From the NCBI GenBank assembly GCA_030824555.1, contig JAVBXK010000072.1, positions 1-54,523 of the forward strand: a stretch of DNA of 54,523 nucleotides, read 5' to 3'. Below are positions 9,021 through 17,524 of this stretch, piece after piece. This stretch comes from a bacterium. Lineage in GTDB: Bacteria > Pseudomonadota > Gammaproteobacteria > Burkholderiales > Burkholderiaceae_C. Numbering within the stretch: position 1 is the first letter of the stretch; the number at the start of each line of letters is the position of its first letter. Below the pieces are notes generated by a model that was not told where the DNA came from, searched no databases, and was given only the letters and a program-made list of their open reading frames with translations. Position numbers and translations under genes: made by a program.

Positions 9021-9415
9021 GGACGGACTCCTGAAGGGTTTGAAGTGGATGGATTGGGTGCCGGGATGCGTGTGATGCGTATCTGTGCCCCCGTGACCGG
9101 GTGCATGTACGCCTCCACCACATCACCTTGTGGATCGACGGCATAAAACTCGTGGCAGTTGCCTTTGGAAACCTTGAACTTCACCAGCGCGTAGTCATCG
9201 GCTTTGAACAGCTTACGGGCCTGCCGTTCGCTCATCCATTGGCTGCGTGGGGTTTGCGTGCACACCACTTTTTCCTGCGGGGTGCTGGCATGGGCGATGC
9301 CCGTGCTGACCGTGCTCAGACTGACTGCCAGGCACAAGCAGGCCAGAGCGGCGTGCGGCGTGTGGGCGGCGGGTCGGGCACCTGCTGGTGGCGGTTGACG
9401 GTGTGTTGAGTTCAT
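9017..9415 (-). CDS. Periplasmic PepSY-like protein
   Basis: A small secreted protein of about 132 residues. It has a Lys/Arg-poor leader, an Ala/Leu signal segment (LACLCLAVSLSTVSTGIAHA) and one short domain with SERQARKLFKADDYALVKFK and DVVEAYMHPVTGAQIRI. This fits a PepSY-like fold (helix then beta hairpin with DP..G..V). Single PepSY domains often act as periplasmic regulators or inhibitors near two-component and cytochrome genes; that role here is inference. The ATG at 9415 is chosen over 9439 because it begins the signal peptide. It is translationally coupled to the cytochrome b561 gene by a 4-bp overlap. Confidence 0.75.
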   Translation of the reverse strand: MNSTHRQPPPAGARPAAHTPHAALACLCLAVSLSTVSTGIAHASTPQEKVVCTQTPRSQWMSERQARKLFKADDYALVKFKVSKGNCHEFYAVDPQGDVVEAYMHPVTGAQIRITRIPAPNPSTSNPSGVRP

Positions 9416-9439
9416 GCGTCCAGACTGTAGTGACGCCAC

Positions 9440-9456
9440 CTGAAATTTTGCTTAAC
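9440..9456 (-). promoter_or_regulatory. Putative PmrA/QseB-type box facing the PepSY-cytochrome b561 operon
   Basis: On the minus strand the sequence reads GTTAAG-CAAAA-TTTCAG, a direct repeat of half-sites with 5-bp spacing. It is 24 bp upstream of the PepSY start at 9415. A plus-oriented box (9477-9493) lies 20 bp away, so the intergenic region has one box for each direction. Confidence 0.5.
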
Positions 9457-9476
9457 CGCGGTGGTTTGGGGGTGCT

Positions 9477-9493
9477 TTTAAGGAAAGCTTCAT
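9477..9493 (+). promoter_or_regulatory. Putative PmrA/QseB-type box facing DHC/SHP cluster 1
   Basis: TTTAAG-GAAAG-CTTCAT: the same half-site layout and spacing as the box upstream of the QseB-like gene. It precedes the diheme cytochrome gene that starts at 9608. Confidence 0.55.
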
Positions 9494-9607
9494 TTCGGAC
9501 GCTCAAGCTGGCGACCTCTCGTGCGCTGCTCCCCGTCTGTGCCGCGCATGAATCCACCCATGCACCGCTGCGCGTGTGCAGTCACTTCGAACAAACAGGA
9601 CCTGACC

Positions 9608-10159
9608 ATGAAGCCAGCACACCAAACTCCCCAGTCGAAGACATTCGGGATGCGTCAGATTCGGCATGGGCTGCTTGTTGCACTGGCCGGATGGGTCTTG
9701 ACCCAAAGTGCTTTGGCTGACAACGACGGTGGCTCTCGCCGTGGGGGTCAGGGCAGCAGTGGACAAATGACGTTGTCGCAAATGAATGCGAAGTACCGCG
9801 AAGAATGTGCCGCCTGCCACATGGCCTACCCCCCGGGTTTTTTGCCTGCTGTGTCATGGAAGCACCAGATGAACACACTTGAAAAACACTACGGCGCGGA
9901 TGCCGGTCTGGATGCTGCAACCGTGCAATCCATTGATCGATGGCTGCAAGCGGAAGGCGGCACCTACAAGCGCGCGGGTGAAGTGACCGCCGACCACCGC
10001 ATCAGCTCATCGGCCTGGTTCGAGCGCAAGCACCGTGAAATTGCCGCAGCCACCTGGAAGCGGGTCGGCATCAAGAGCAAAGCCAACTGTGTGGCCTGTC
10101 ACACCCAGGCAGAGCAAGGCAATTTTGACGAAAAAGCCGTGCGCATTCCCAAGCTGTGA
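9608..10159 (+). CDS. Diheme cytochrome c (DHC), cluster 1
   Basis: A 183-residue secreted cytochrome with a signal peptide (LLVALAGWVLTQSALA) and two heme-binding motifs: CAACH at residues 67-71, followed by MAYPPGFLP, and CVACH at 161-165, followed by TQAEQGNFDE. This pattern matches the diheme cytochrome c (DHC) family, known partner of SHP and a membrane cytochrome b in Rhodobacter and Shewanella. The start at 9608 gives a compact leader; the frame is open further upstream without conserved sequence. The SHP gene follows 34 bp later. A second copy lies at 17525-18124. Confidence 0.9.
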   Translation: MKPAHQTPQSKTFGMRQIRHGLLVALAGWVLTQSALADNDGGSRRGGQGSSGQMTLSQMNAKYREECAACHMAYPPGFLPAVSWKHQMNTLEKHYGADAGLDAATVQSIDRWLQAEGGTYKRAGEVTADHRISSSAWFERKHREIAAATWKRVGIKSKANCVACHTQAEQGNFDEKAVRIPKL

Positions 10160-10193
10160 GGCTGACTTTGTATCGACACATGGAACCCACGTT

Positions 10194-10631
10194 ATGAAAA
10201 AACCCCTTCAACTCCGAACGACTTTGGTAGGCGCTTTGCTCGCTTTGATGACCACACTGCCGCCGATGGCGCTGGCTGCCGACAGCGTCGCCAGTCAAAC
10301 GCAAGCCTGGTCCGAGCAGGCCAAATCCACACAGGCCGGATTCACGCCTTCCGCAGAGCGTGGCAAGGCCCTGTACTTCAAAACCTTCAAGGTCTCGGCC
10401 GAGTTTCCGAATTGCGCGGCTTGCCACACAGACGATGCCCGCAAAGAAGGCAAACACGCCATCACCGGCAAGAAGATCAGTGCCATGGCCCCTGCTGTCA
10501 CCGCAGACCGGTTCACCGATGCAGCCAAGACTGAAAAATGGTTCAGGCGCAATTGCAAAGAGGTCACCGGCGCCGAGTGCAGCGCAGCCGACAAGGCTGA
10601 TTTCGTGGCGTACCTGTCCAGCCTGAAATGA
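10194..10631 (+). CDS. SHP-like monoheme cytochrome c (DUF1924), cluster 1
   Basis: A 145-residue periplasmic protein with a signal peptide ending near ALA-A (residues 27-29) and one heme motif CAACH at 74-78. The conserved C-terminal block WFRRNCKEVTGAECS (117-130) has two further cysteines and an Asn. This is the hallmark of SHP (sphaeroides heme protein, DUF1924), in which an Asn is a labile axial heme ligand and the heme can bind small molecules such as O2 or NO. The electron donor is probably the adjacent DHC. Its stop overlaps the start of the cytochrome b gene (ATGA). Confidence 0.9.
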   Translation: MKKPLQLRTTLVGALLALMTTLPPMALAADSVASQTQAWSEQAKSTQAGFTPSAERGKALYFKTFKVSAEFPNCAACHTDDARKEGKHAITGKKISAMAPAVTADRFTDAAKTEKWFRRNCKEVTGAECSAADKADFVAYLSSLK

Positions 10632-11332
10632 GCCTCTACGCAAGGCGCCATCCTGATGGTCGTGCCACCGTCAGGGTGTGGGACCTGGCACAGCGTGTCG
10701 GGCACTGGGCGTTGGTTGGCAGCTTTGCGACCGCTTGGGTGTTGTCTGAAGGTGAGCGACTTCGCCAATGGCACGTGATGGCCGGCCTGGTGGCGGTAGG
10801 CGTTGCTCTGTGGCGACTGGGTTGGGGTTTGTTTGGCTCGCGCCACGCGCTGTTTTCCGACTTCGTGCGCGGTCCCGGCGCGGTGGCCCGCTACCTGCGG
10901 TCTCTGCTGGACAGGCCCGAACATCACCTGGGGCACAACCCGGCGGGCGGGTGGGCCATTGTGCTGCTGTTGACCCTGACACTGGCCACCGGCATCACCG
11001 GTTGGTTGGGGCAAAACGAGTTGTCGAGTTGGGCTGAAAAACTGCACGAGCCCTTGGCCAAGGCGTGGATGCTTGTGGTGGCGGTCCATGTCATGGGCGT
11101 GGTCACCGGCAGCATGCTGCACGCTGAAAACCTGGTGGTTGCCATGTTGCATGGCCGCAAACCCGCAGCCTCGGTATTCGGCTCACCCCGCGACGCCCAA
11201 CCTGTTCAAACAGCACTTGTCCCGGTGAGCGCCCGTGCACAGGATGTGATCGGGCTGCTCACACTCGGGGCCACAGTGGCCATCATCGTCTGGACGGGCC
11301 TGGTCGGCTTGCCGCGCTGGTTGGATCTGTAA
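10628..11332 (+). CDS. Cytochrome b (b561-type), cluster 1
   Basis: A 234-residue integral membrane cytochrome b with heme-ligating His in RVWDLAQRVGHWALVG, RQWHVMAGLVAVGVALWRL, LHEPLAKAWMLVVAVHVMG and a terminal helix. It carries the FVRGPGAVARYLRSLL loop typical of the Ni,Fe-hydrogenase/DHC-associated cytochrome b561 group. It is translationally coupled to SHP (4-bp overlap) and would feed electrons from quinol to DHC and then SHP. The paralogue at 18143-18970 completes the second cluster. Confidence 0.92.
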   Translation: MSLYARRHPDGRATVRVWDLAQRVGHWALVGSFATAWVLSEGERLRQWHVMAGLVAVGVALWRLGWGLFGSRHALFSDFVRGPGAVARYLRSLLDRPEHHLGHNPAGGWAIVLLLTLTLATGITGWLGQNELSSWAEKLHEPLAKAWMLVVAVHVMGVVTGSMLHAENLVVAMLHGRKPAASVFGSPRDAQPVQTALVPVSARAQDVIGLLTLGATVAIIVWTGLVGLPRWLDL

Positions 11333-11363
11333 GCGCTGTGGGCGCCTTGGCTTGCCGGGGCGT

Positions 11364-12845
11364 TCAATCGAGGCGAGCAGGCATGGCCCGGATCGACAGC
11401 GGCAGGGTGAGGGATGCCTCCAACCCACCACCCCAGCTGTTTTCGCCCAGCTGCAGCTGGCCGCCGTACAGGTGCGCCAGGTCGTTGACGATGGCCAGGC
11501 CCAGCCCGCTGCCGGGCGCTGATTCGTCCAGCCGTGCGCCGCGTGTCAGCATGGCTGCCCGCAAGTCGTGCGGGATGCCCGGCCCGTCGTCCTGAATGTG
11601 GAGGGTCACGGTGGTTGCGCTGGGCTGAACGCGAACAGCCACCGTTGACTGCGCCCATTTGCAGGCGTTGTCCAGCAGGTTGCCCAGCATTTCCTGCAGG
11701 TCTTGTTCGTCTGCTTCAACGCTGGCTTGCACAGGCGGGTCGGGCAGGTCGAAACGGATTGCCCTGTCAGCATGCACCCGGCTCATCACCCGTACCAGCG
11801 ATTGCAGCGTGGGCCACAGCGCGCTCGTGGTGGCGCCAGTGCCCGCTGTGGCGGCGGCGCGGGCGCGCTTGAGGTGCCAGTCCACCTGGCGGCGGGCCGT
11901 GAGCACCTGGTCTTGCACCTGGTGGGCAAATTCGTGCAAACCGCTGTTTGCTGCCGTCGCAGGCGTGGCCAGCATGTGATCGGCCGCGTGCTGGAGCACG
12001 GTCAGCGGTGTTTTCAGGGCATGGGCCAGGTTGCCTGCCTGGGTGCGTGCACGGGTCAGGTTCTCGGCCTGGGCATCCAGTGCAGCATTGAAGTCGTTGG
12101 CCAGGGGCTGCACTTCGGCCGGAAAGGTGCCCGCCAGCCGGGGGCGCAGGCCCTGGCTCACGGCCGACACCTCGGCCTGCAAGGCGCGCAGCGGGGCCAG
12201 CCCTATCCAGACCTGGGCGGTGGCAGCCAGCCCCAGCAGCGCCAACAGCACGCCCAGCGAAGCCGCCAGCGTGCCACTGAAAGCGTCGATGGCCTGTTGC
12301 GTGTCACGCGCGTCGGCCGCGACGATGAGTGTCCAGATGGCCGCCGGTTGTTCGGGGGCTCGTACCGAGCGTTCCAGCACCAGCAAGGGGTGCCCGTCGG
12401 GCCCAGGGATGGTGTGCGTGTGAACGGCGCCGTCAGCCACCACGTCTGGCGGCAATTGCAGCACCTGGTCCCAGAGAGACCGGGACCGCAACACGCCTGG
12501 GTGGGGTGCCTGCGTGCCAGGGCCTGCGGCACGGGTGTCGATTTGCCAGTACCGCCCCGACAAGGGTTTTTGCCAGCGGGGGTCGGTCAGCCCGGTGGGG
12601 TCCATCAGCGGTTGGCCGGAGGCATCGAAGGCCAGGCGTGCCGTCAGTTGCGCCAGGTGGGTGGCCAGTTCGGCCTGAAACTGGCGTGTGGCATGGTCTT
12701 TGAACAAGCCGCTCAGCAAAAAACCGGCCAGCACCATGGCCAGCGTCAAACCGATCAGGGTGCCCAGCAGCACCCGCCATTGCAGCGAGCGTGCCCACTT
12801 GCGTGGCCATGCACCGATCCACTTTCGATGCCACTCGCGGCTCAT
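11364..12845 (-). CDS. PhoQ-like sensor histidine kinase
   Basis: A 493-residue inner-membrane kinase. It has an N-terminal helix (VLLGTLIGLTLAMVLAGFLL), a periplasmic region of about 160 residues and a second helix (LAASLGVLLALLGLAATAQVW). The dimerisation box is GNLAHALKTPLTVLQHAAD, in which the sequence after His is ALKTPL rather than ELRTPL, as in PhoQ-type kinases. The ATPase domain has GNLLDNACKWA, DDGPGIP and GSGLGLAIVNDLA. The PhoP-like regulator gene overlaps by 4 bp upstream. The pair sits between DHC/SHP cluster 1 and cluster 2 and shares an operon with a PepSY protein. Confidence 0.92.
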   Translation of the reverse strand: MSREWHRKWIGAWPRKWARSLQWRVLLGTLIGLTLAMVLAGFLLSGLFKDHATRQFQAELATHLAQLTARLAFDASGQPLMDPTGLTDPRWQKPLSGRYWQIDTRAAGPGTQAPHPGVLRSRSLWDQVLQLPPDVVADGAVHTHTIPGPDGHPLLVLERSVRAPEQPAAIWTLIVAADARDTQQAIDAFSGTLAASLGVLLALLGLAATAQVWIGLAPLRALQAEVSAVSQGLRPRLAGTFPAEVQPLANDFNAALDAQAENLTRARTQAGNLAHALKTPLTVLQHAADHMLATPATAANSGLHEFAHQVQDQVLTARRQVDWHLKRARAAATAGTGATTSALWPTLQSLVRVMSRVHADRAIRFDLPDPPVQASVEADEQDLQEMLGNLLDNACKWAQSTVAVRVQPSATTVTLHIQDDGPGIPHDLRAAMLTRGARLDESAPGSGLGLAIVNDLAHLYGGQLQLGENSWGGGLEASLTLPLSIRAMPARLD

Positions 12846-13504
12846 GTGGGCACGGCCAGCCTGTAGCCCAGGCCGCGCACGGTTTCAATGAACTGGGTGC
12901 CCAGTTTTTTTCGCAGACGCCCCACGAACACCTCGATGGTGTTGGAGTCGCGGTCAAAGTCCTGCGCGTAGATGTGCTCGGTCAGCTCGGTGCGCGACAC
13001 CACCGCGTTGGCGTGGTGCATCAGGTAGGCCAGCACTTTGTACTCGTGGCTGGTCAGGGGAATGTGCTGGCCCTCCAGCGTCACGCGGCTGCTGCGCGTG
13101 TCCAGCTCAATGGGGCCGCACGTGAGCACCGGCGACGCATGCCCGCTGGCCCGGCGGATGAGCCCGCGCAGCCGCGCCAGCAGTTCTTCGGTGTGGAAGG
13201 GTTTGGTCAGGTAGTCGTCTGCGCCTGCGTCGATGCCCGCCACTTTTTCGTGCCAGCTGTCCCGCGCAGTCAGGATGAGCACCGGCATGCTCTGACCAGC
13301 CGTGCGCCAGCGTTTGAGCACGGTCAGGCCGTCCATTTCGGGCAGGCCCAGGTCGAGCACCACGGCATCGAAAGTTTCCACGTCGCCCAACGCCCAAGCC
13401 GTGCGGCCATTTGTGCAGGCATCGACCACATACCCGGCGGTTTCAAGTGCGAGGGTCAGCTGCGCATTCAGGGTGGGCTCGTCTTCGACCAGGAGGATTC
13501 GCAT
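12842..13504 (-). CDS. PhoP-like response regulator
   Basis: A 220-residue OmpR-class regulator: MRILLVEDEPTLNAQL, VVLDLGLPEMDGLTVL (acceptor Asp), LTARDSWHEKVAGIDAGADD and TKPFHTEEL. The output domain has VVSRTELTEHIYAQDFDRDS and NTIEVFVGRLRKKLG, typical of the PhoP subgroup. It is cotranscribed with the kinase (4-bp overlap), and 50 bp separate it from the upstream PepSY gene. No PmrA-like box was seen near this operon, so it probably recognises a different site. Confidence 0.92.
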   Translation of the reverse strand: MRILLVEDEPTLNAQLTLALETAGYVVDACTNGRTAWALGDVETFDAVVLDLGLPEMDGLTVLKRWRTAGQSMPVLILTARDSWHEKVAGIDAGADDYLTKPFHTEELLARLRGLIRRASGHASPVLTCGPIELDTRSSRVTLEGQHIPLTSHEYKVLAYLMHHANAVVSRTELTEHIYAQDFDRDSNTIEVFVGRLRKKLGTQFIETVRGLGYRLAVPT

Positions 13505-13554
13505 GGTGTGCAGTGAGATGGGCGGTGGGGGAGGCCGTGGAGTGACGGTGCGGT

Positions 13555-13929
13555 TCAGCGAGGAGTTCGGGCGTGTTCATCGTCAGCGGGCGCACCCTTG
13601 CCACCTTTGACGCCGAGTATCTGCCCGGTCTTGGCATCGAGCTTGATGCGGGCCAGTTGCCCGCCTGCTTCCAGCTGCTTGATTTCGTACACCCAGCCGC
13701 TGCCTTTGCGTTCCAGCTCAACCTCCAGCACGTTGCCGGGGCGCTGGCGCTCCAGGTGTGCCAGCACGGTTTTCAGGGGCAGCACCTGACCGGTTTCCAT
13801 GGCTGTGCGGGCCAGGTCGTGGTCGCTGCGGTCACTGGCCCACGATGCTGCAGGCAGCAGCATGCCCAGCGCCAGACAGGCAGTCAGGCAGACAGCGATG
13901 CAGGTCAGGTGTTGGGTCGATCGGTTCAT
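13555..13929 (-). CDS. Secreted PepSY-domain protein upstream of a PhoPQ-like pair
   Basis: A protein of about 124 residues with a signal peptide (CIAVCLTACLALGMLLPAASWA) and a PepSY domain: AMETGQVLPLKTVLAHLERQRPGNVLEVEL, then WVYEIKQLEAGGQLARIKLDAKTGQIL split over a beta meander. The C-terminus is short and Lys/Gly-rich. The ATG at 13929 is preferred to the open upstream extension because it starts the leader. PepSY genes placed ahead of PhoPQ-like pairs are common in betaproteobacteria and may tune the sensor; that is inference. Confidence 0.85.
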   Translation of the reverse strand: MNRSTQHLTCIAVCLTACLALGMLLPAASWASDRSDHDLARTAMETGQVLPLKTVLAHLERQRPGNVLEVELERKGSGWVYEIKQLEAGGQLARIKLDAKTGQILGVKGGKGAPADDEHARTPR

Positions 13930-14040
13930 GGCAGCAGCGTGGCGAATGGTGTGGATGCCGATTGTGCAAAGGCGAGGCTGAATGCGCGATGAACGGGTGC
14001 AAACTTGGTTGGGTATTTCACGCCGTACGGTGCTGTGCAT

Positions 14041-16536
14041 TCACGTCCCACGCGCCAAACTGTGTTTGAGCAGCTGCAGCGGGACCACCGTGCACAGCCC
14101 TGCGGCCATGGCAAGTGACCATTGCCCCACCGTCAACGCCACAAACCCGAAGCCCTGGGCCAGCATGGGCACGGTGCTGATGGCGGTCAGCGCCAGCAAG
14201 GTGCCGCCCAGCACCCACAGGCTGACGGGGGTCATGCCTGCCCACAGGCTGCGCCAGGCGGTCTGGCGCGAGCGGCTGGGCAGGATGAGCGCCGCATTGG
14301 CTGCCACCAGCACCACGAACGCCATGTTGCTGCTGACCGCCGTGGCCAGCCCGGTGTCGAGCAGCCAGACGTAGACACCCAGCACCGCAGCCGTGATCAG
14401 CCCGCCTTGCAGCAAACTCAGGCCCACCAGCTCGCGCGAGATCAACGGCGCTGACTTGCTGCGGGGTGGTTCGGTCATCAGTGTGCTGCGGCCGTTTTCG
14501 GCTTCGAACACCAGCGAGCAGGTGGGGTCGATCACCAGCTCCAGAAAGGCAATGTGCAGCGGGGCCAGCACCATCGGCAAGCCAAACAGCACGGGCAGCA
14601 TGGCCAGACCGATGATGGGCAGGTGCACCGCCAGCGTGTACACCATGGCCTGTCGCAGGTTGGCAAACGTGCGCCGCCCACGGTGGATGGCCTGCACGAT
14701 GGTGGCAAAGTCGTCGTTCAGCAGCACCAGTGCGGCGGCTTCGCGGGCCACATCGGTCCCGCGCTGCCCCATGGCAATGCCGATGTGGGCGGCTTTCAGG
14801 GCGGGCGCGTCGTTCACGCCGTCGCCGGTCATGGCCACCACTTCGCCACGGGCTTTCAGTGCCTCCACCAGCGCAAATTTTTGTTCAGGTTTGACGCGGG
14901 CGAACACGTTCACGCTGGCCACCCGGGCGGCCAGCTCTGCCGGGGGCAGACGGAACAGGTCCGCCCCAGTGAGCACATTGCGGGCATCGATACCCGCTTG
15001 GCGCCCAATGGCCGCAGCGGTGTGCGGGTGGTCGCCGGTGATCATCACCACCCGGATGCCCGCTGCCTGGCATTGCTGAATGGCCTCAGGTACCTCGGGG
15101 CGCAGCGGGTCGGCCAGGCCAACCATGCCCACCCATTCGAAATTGAAATCGTGCTGGTTATCGGGCCAGGGCTGGGCCACCGGGTGGCTGGCTTTGGCCA
15201 CGGCCAGCACGCGCAGGCCCTGGTCGGCCAGGCGGGCAGCGTGCGCGGCTACCTGCTGGCGTTGTGCATCGGGCAAATGGCACAGGTCGGCCACAGCTTC
15301 CGGGGCACCCTTGGCAGCCACCTCGTCGAGCGTGCCGTCTGCGCTGCGCCACACGTGGCTCATGGCCAGCAGGCCCGATGACAGTTCGTACTCGCGCGCC
15401 AGCGTCCATTCGGGGTGCAGGTGTTCGGTGCCGGTCAGCTGCTTGCCTGCCATCTGGTGAAAGGCCTGCTCCATGGGGTCGTGCGGGTCGGTCTCGCTGG
15501 CCAACACGGCGTATTCCAGCAGCTGGTGGAACGGTTCTGGCAGGGTGGACAGCGGCAGGTCAGGGGTGTCCAGCGCGTCGTCACCGGCCACCAGGCAGGC
15601 CACGGCCATGCGGTTCTGGGTCAGGGTGCCGGTTTTGTCGACACACAGCACCGTGGTTTGCCCGAGCGTTTCGATGGCGTTGAGCCGCCGCGTCAGCACC
15701 TGCTGTGCGGCCAGCCGCCGGGCGGCCAGCGCCAGGAACACGATCATGATCACCGGCAGCTCCTGTGGCAGCACGCCCATGGCCAGGGTGATGCCTGCCA
15801 GCAAGGCATCCAGCAACCCCCCCCGCATCAGCCAGAACAGGCCCATCAGCACCACACACAGCGCCGAACCGATGATCACCAGTTGCCGGGTGAGCCGGGC
15901 CATTTCTTCGCGCAGCGGCGATGCCTGCAACGCAATGTCGCCCAGCGACTGGCCAATGTGCCCCAGCGCCGTGGCCTGCCCGATGGCGGTGACGCGCATC
16001 ACACCCTGGCCACTGACCACCAGGGTGCCTGCAAACACTTGACCGCCTGGGGCCTGTTTGGCCACGGGCTCGGATTCGCCCGTCAGCATGGATTCGTCGG
16101 TGGCCAGTTCGTGCGCTTGCAGCAGTTCGCCGTCAGCGGGGATGCGGTCGCCCTCGGCCAGCATCAACACGTCTTCGCGCACCACCTCGCGGCCAGGTAT
16201 GCGCACGGCCTGGCCGTCGCGCAGGGCTTTGGCGCGGGGGCTGGAGAGGTCGCGCAGGGCTTCCAGTGCGTTGTCGGTGCGCCGCTCCTGCAGCAGCGTC
16301 ACGCCCATGATGATGAACACGAACCCCAGCAGCACCAGCGCCTCGTGGGCATCGCCCAGCGCCAGGTAAATGGCCCCCGCACCGATCAGCAGCAAAAACA
16401 TGGGTTCGCGCACCACCTCCCACGCCATGGCCAGCAGGCTGCGCCGCTGGCTGGCGGCCAGCTCGTTGGGGCCTTCGGCCACGTGGCGTTGGGCGGCTGC
16501 CGCAGAAGTGAGTCCGTCGGGGAGGGGGGTGTTCAT
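14041..16536 (-). CDS. Cation-transporting P-type ATPase
   Basis: An approximately 831-residue P-type ATPase pump. An N-terminal cytoplasmic segment (LTSAAAAQRHVAEGPNELA) is followed by membrane helices, the actuator loop with LTGESEPVAK, and a TM4 motif GVLPQELPVIMIVFLAL. The phosphorylation site is CVDKTGTLTQNRM, with MITGDHPHTA and the hinge MTGDGVNDAPALKAAHIGIA. A six-helix C-terminal domain ends the protein. PQELP in TM4 resembles P2-type (Ca2+/Mg2+/Na+-like) pumps of uncertain ion; heavy-metal CPx motifs are absent. The frame extends to an ATG at 16602, but the extra 22 residues look unconserved. It lies alone upstream of the PepSY-PhoPQ operon with 111 bp between. Confidence 0.9.
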   Translation of the reverse strand: MNTPLPDGLTSAAAAQRHVAEGPNELAASQRRSLLAMAWEVVREPMFLLLIGAGAIYLALGDAHEALVLLGFVFIIMGVTLLQERRTDNALEALRDLSSPRAKALRDGQAVRIPGREVVREDVLMLAEGDRIPADGELLQAHELATDESMLTGESEPVAKQAPGGQVFAGTLVVSGQGVMRVTAIGQATALGHIGQSLGDIALQASPLREEMARLTRQLVIIGSALCVVLMGLFWLMRGGLLDALLAGITLAMGVLPQELPVIMIVFLALAARRLAAQQVLTRRLNAIETLGQTTVLCVDKTGTLTQNRMAVACLVAGDDALDTPDLPLSTLPEPFHQLLEYAVLASETDPHDPMEQAFHQMAGKQLTGTEHLHPEWTLAREYELSSGLLAMSHVWRSADGTLDEVAAKGAPEAVADLCHLPDAQRQQVAAHAARLADQGLRVLAVAKASHPVAQPWPDNQHDFNFEWVGMVGLADPLRPEVPEAIQQCQAAGIRVVMITGDHPHTAAAIGRQAGIDARNVLTGADLFRLPPAELAARVASVNVFARVKPEQKFALVEALKARGEVVAMTGDGVNDAPALKAAHIGIAMGQRGTDVAREAAALVLLNDDFATIVQAIHRGRRTFANLRQAMVYTLAVHLPIIGLAMLPVLFGLPMVLAPLHIAFLELVIDPTCSLVFEAENGRSTLMTEPPRSKSAPLISRELVGLSLLQGGLITAAVLGVYVWLLDTGLATAVSSNMAFVVLVAANAALILPSRSRQTAWRSLWAGMTPVSLWVLGGTLLALTAISTVPMLAQGFGFVALTVGQWSLAMAAGLCTVVPLQLLKHSLARGT

Positions 16537-16693
16537 GTGAGCCAGTTTGCGCGTTTGTGAGGTGGGGGGTGAAGACAGATTCTGAGGTGCCGACATGAAC
16601 ATCGGGTGAACAGCGGCTTCATATGGTGTTCAGTGCCTGCGGCGCACCATGCATGGCGGCCTGAATTCGGGCTGTGTCACCAGGAGCCCATTC

Positions 16694-16858
16694 ATGAACC
16701 CCCACATCAAATCATTCGTTGCAACCGTCCTCATGGCTGTGTTGCCCACGCTGCTGGTGGTGGCCACCACGGCTTTCGTCAGCATCCCGTATGTACTGGG
16801 TCACCACCCCGGCGAGCTGCCAGGGCAGGGCGTTACGGCCGTTTCTCACTTGACCTGA
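16694..16858 (+). CDS. Small single-helix membrane protein, unknown
   Basis: A 54-residue open frame beginning MNPHIKSFVATVLMAVLPT, with one hydrophobic helix (about residues 8-33) and a polar tail VLGHHPGELPGQGV. CAGGAG lies 8 bp upstream of the ATG, which supports real translation. It resembles small one-helix proteins found near cytochrome genes, but no family is recognised. It precedes SHP/DHC cluster 2 by 147 bp, with a PmrA-like box between. Confidence 0.55.
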   Translation: MNPHIKSFVATVLMAVLPTLLVVATTAFVSIPYVLGHHPGELPGQGVTAVSHLT

Positions 16859-16920
16859 CAGGCCGGGCGTTTTTCGGCTTTGTGCCTGCCCCGCCCAGTT
16901 GCTGCGAACCTGAACGCTAC

Positions 16921-16948
16921 CTGAACAAACGCTTAAGCCTTTGTTCAA
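16921..16948. promoter_or_regulatory. Putative symmetric PmrA/QseB-type site upstream of SHP/DHC cluster 2
   Basis: CTGAAC-AAACG-CTTAAG-CCTTT-GTTCAA. The central palindromic CTTAAG forms a 17-bp box with the right half-site on the plus strand (16932-16948). It forms another with the left half-site on the minus strand (16921-16937). It lies 57 bp ahead of the SHP start at 17006. Confidence 0.55.
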
Positions 16949-17005
16949 GTCGGTTTGCCAACAATGCCTTCACACCTTGAACACCGCCCCAGAAGGAGCC
17001 CCGCC

Positions 17006-17467
17006 ATGCAATCTGTTGCATCCAACCTGCCCCTGCCGTCTTCGCGTGCCAAGCCGTCTCGCCATTTGACTGCTGTCGTGCGGGGCATGGCCGTTGCCCT
17101 GTGCATGGTGCAGGGCAGTTTGGCCCTGGCTGCAGACACGTCTGCAGCCGAACAGCTGCAACGCTGGACGGCCGAAGCCAAAGTCCCCGGCAACGCCGAC
17201 AGGGGCAAAGCGTTTTTCAACGCCAAACACGGTGGCGAGTGGAGCTGTGCCTCGTGCCACAACGTGCCGCCCACCACAGAAGGCAAACACACCACCACGG
17301 GCAAGCCCATTGCACCGCTGGCCCCCGGCTTCAACCCCAAGGCCTTTACCGATACGGCCAAGGTGGACAAGTGGTTTCGCCGCAACTGCAAGGACGTGCT
17401 CAGCCGCGAATGCACGGCCCCCGAAAAGGCCGACGTGATGGCATACCTGCTGTCCCTCAAACCCTGA
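17006..17467 (+). CDS. SHP-like monoheme cytochrome c (DUF1924), cluster 2
   Basis: A 153-residue paralogue of the cluster 1 SHP. It has a signal peptide through about residue 42 (MVQGSLALA), a heme motif CASCH at 81-85, and the diagnostic WFRRNCKDVLSRECT at 123-137 with the conserved Asn and Cys pair. GAAGGAG stands 8 bp before the ATG. Here SHP precedes DHC, the reverse of cluster 1. The two SHPs differ markedly in the heme loop (HGGEWSCASCHNV versus SAEFPNCAACHTD), so this is an old or separately acquired copy rather than a recent duplication. Confidence 0.9.
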   Translation: MQSVASNLPLPSSRAKPSRHLTAVVRGMAVALCMVQGSLALAADTSAAEQLQRWTAEAKVPGNADRGKAFFNAKHGGEWSCASCHNVPPTTEGKHTTTGKPIAPLAPGFNPKAFTDTAKVDKWFRRNCKDVLSRECTAPEKADVMAYLLSLKP

Positions 17468-17524
17468 ACGCCAACGACACGGTCACCACCCTTGACATCA
17501 ACACCGATACCGGAAGACAACACC

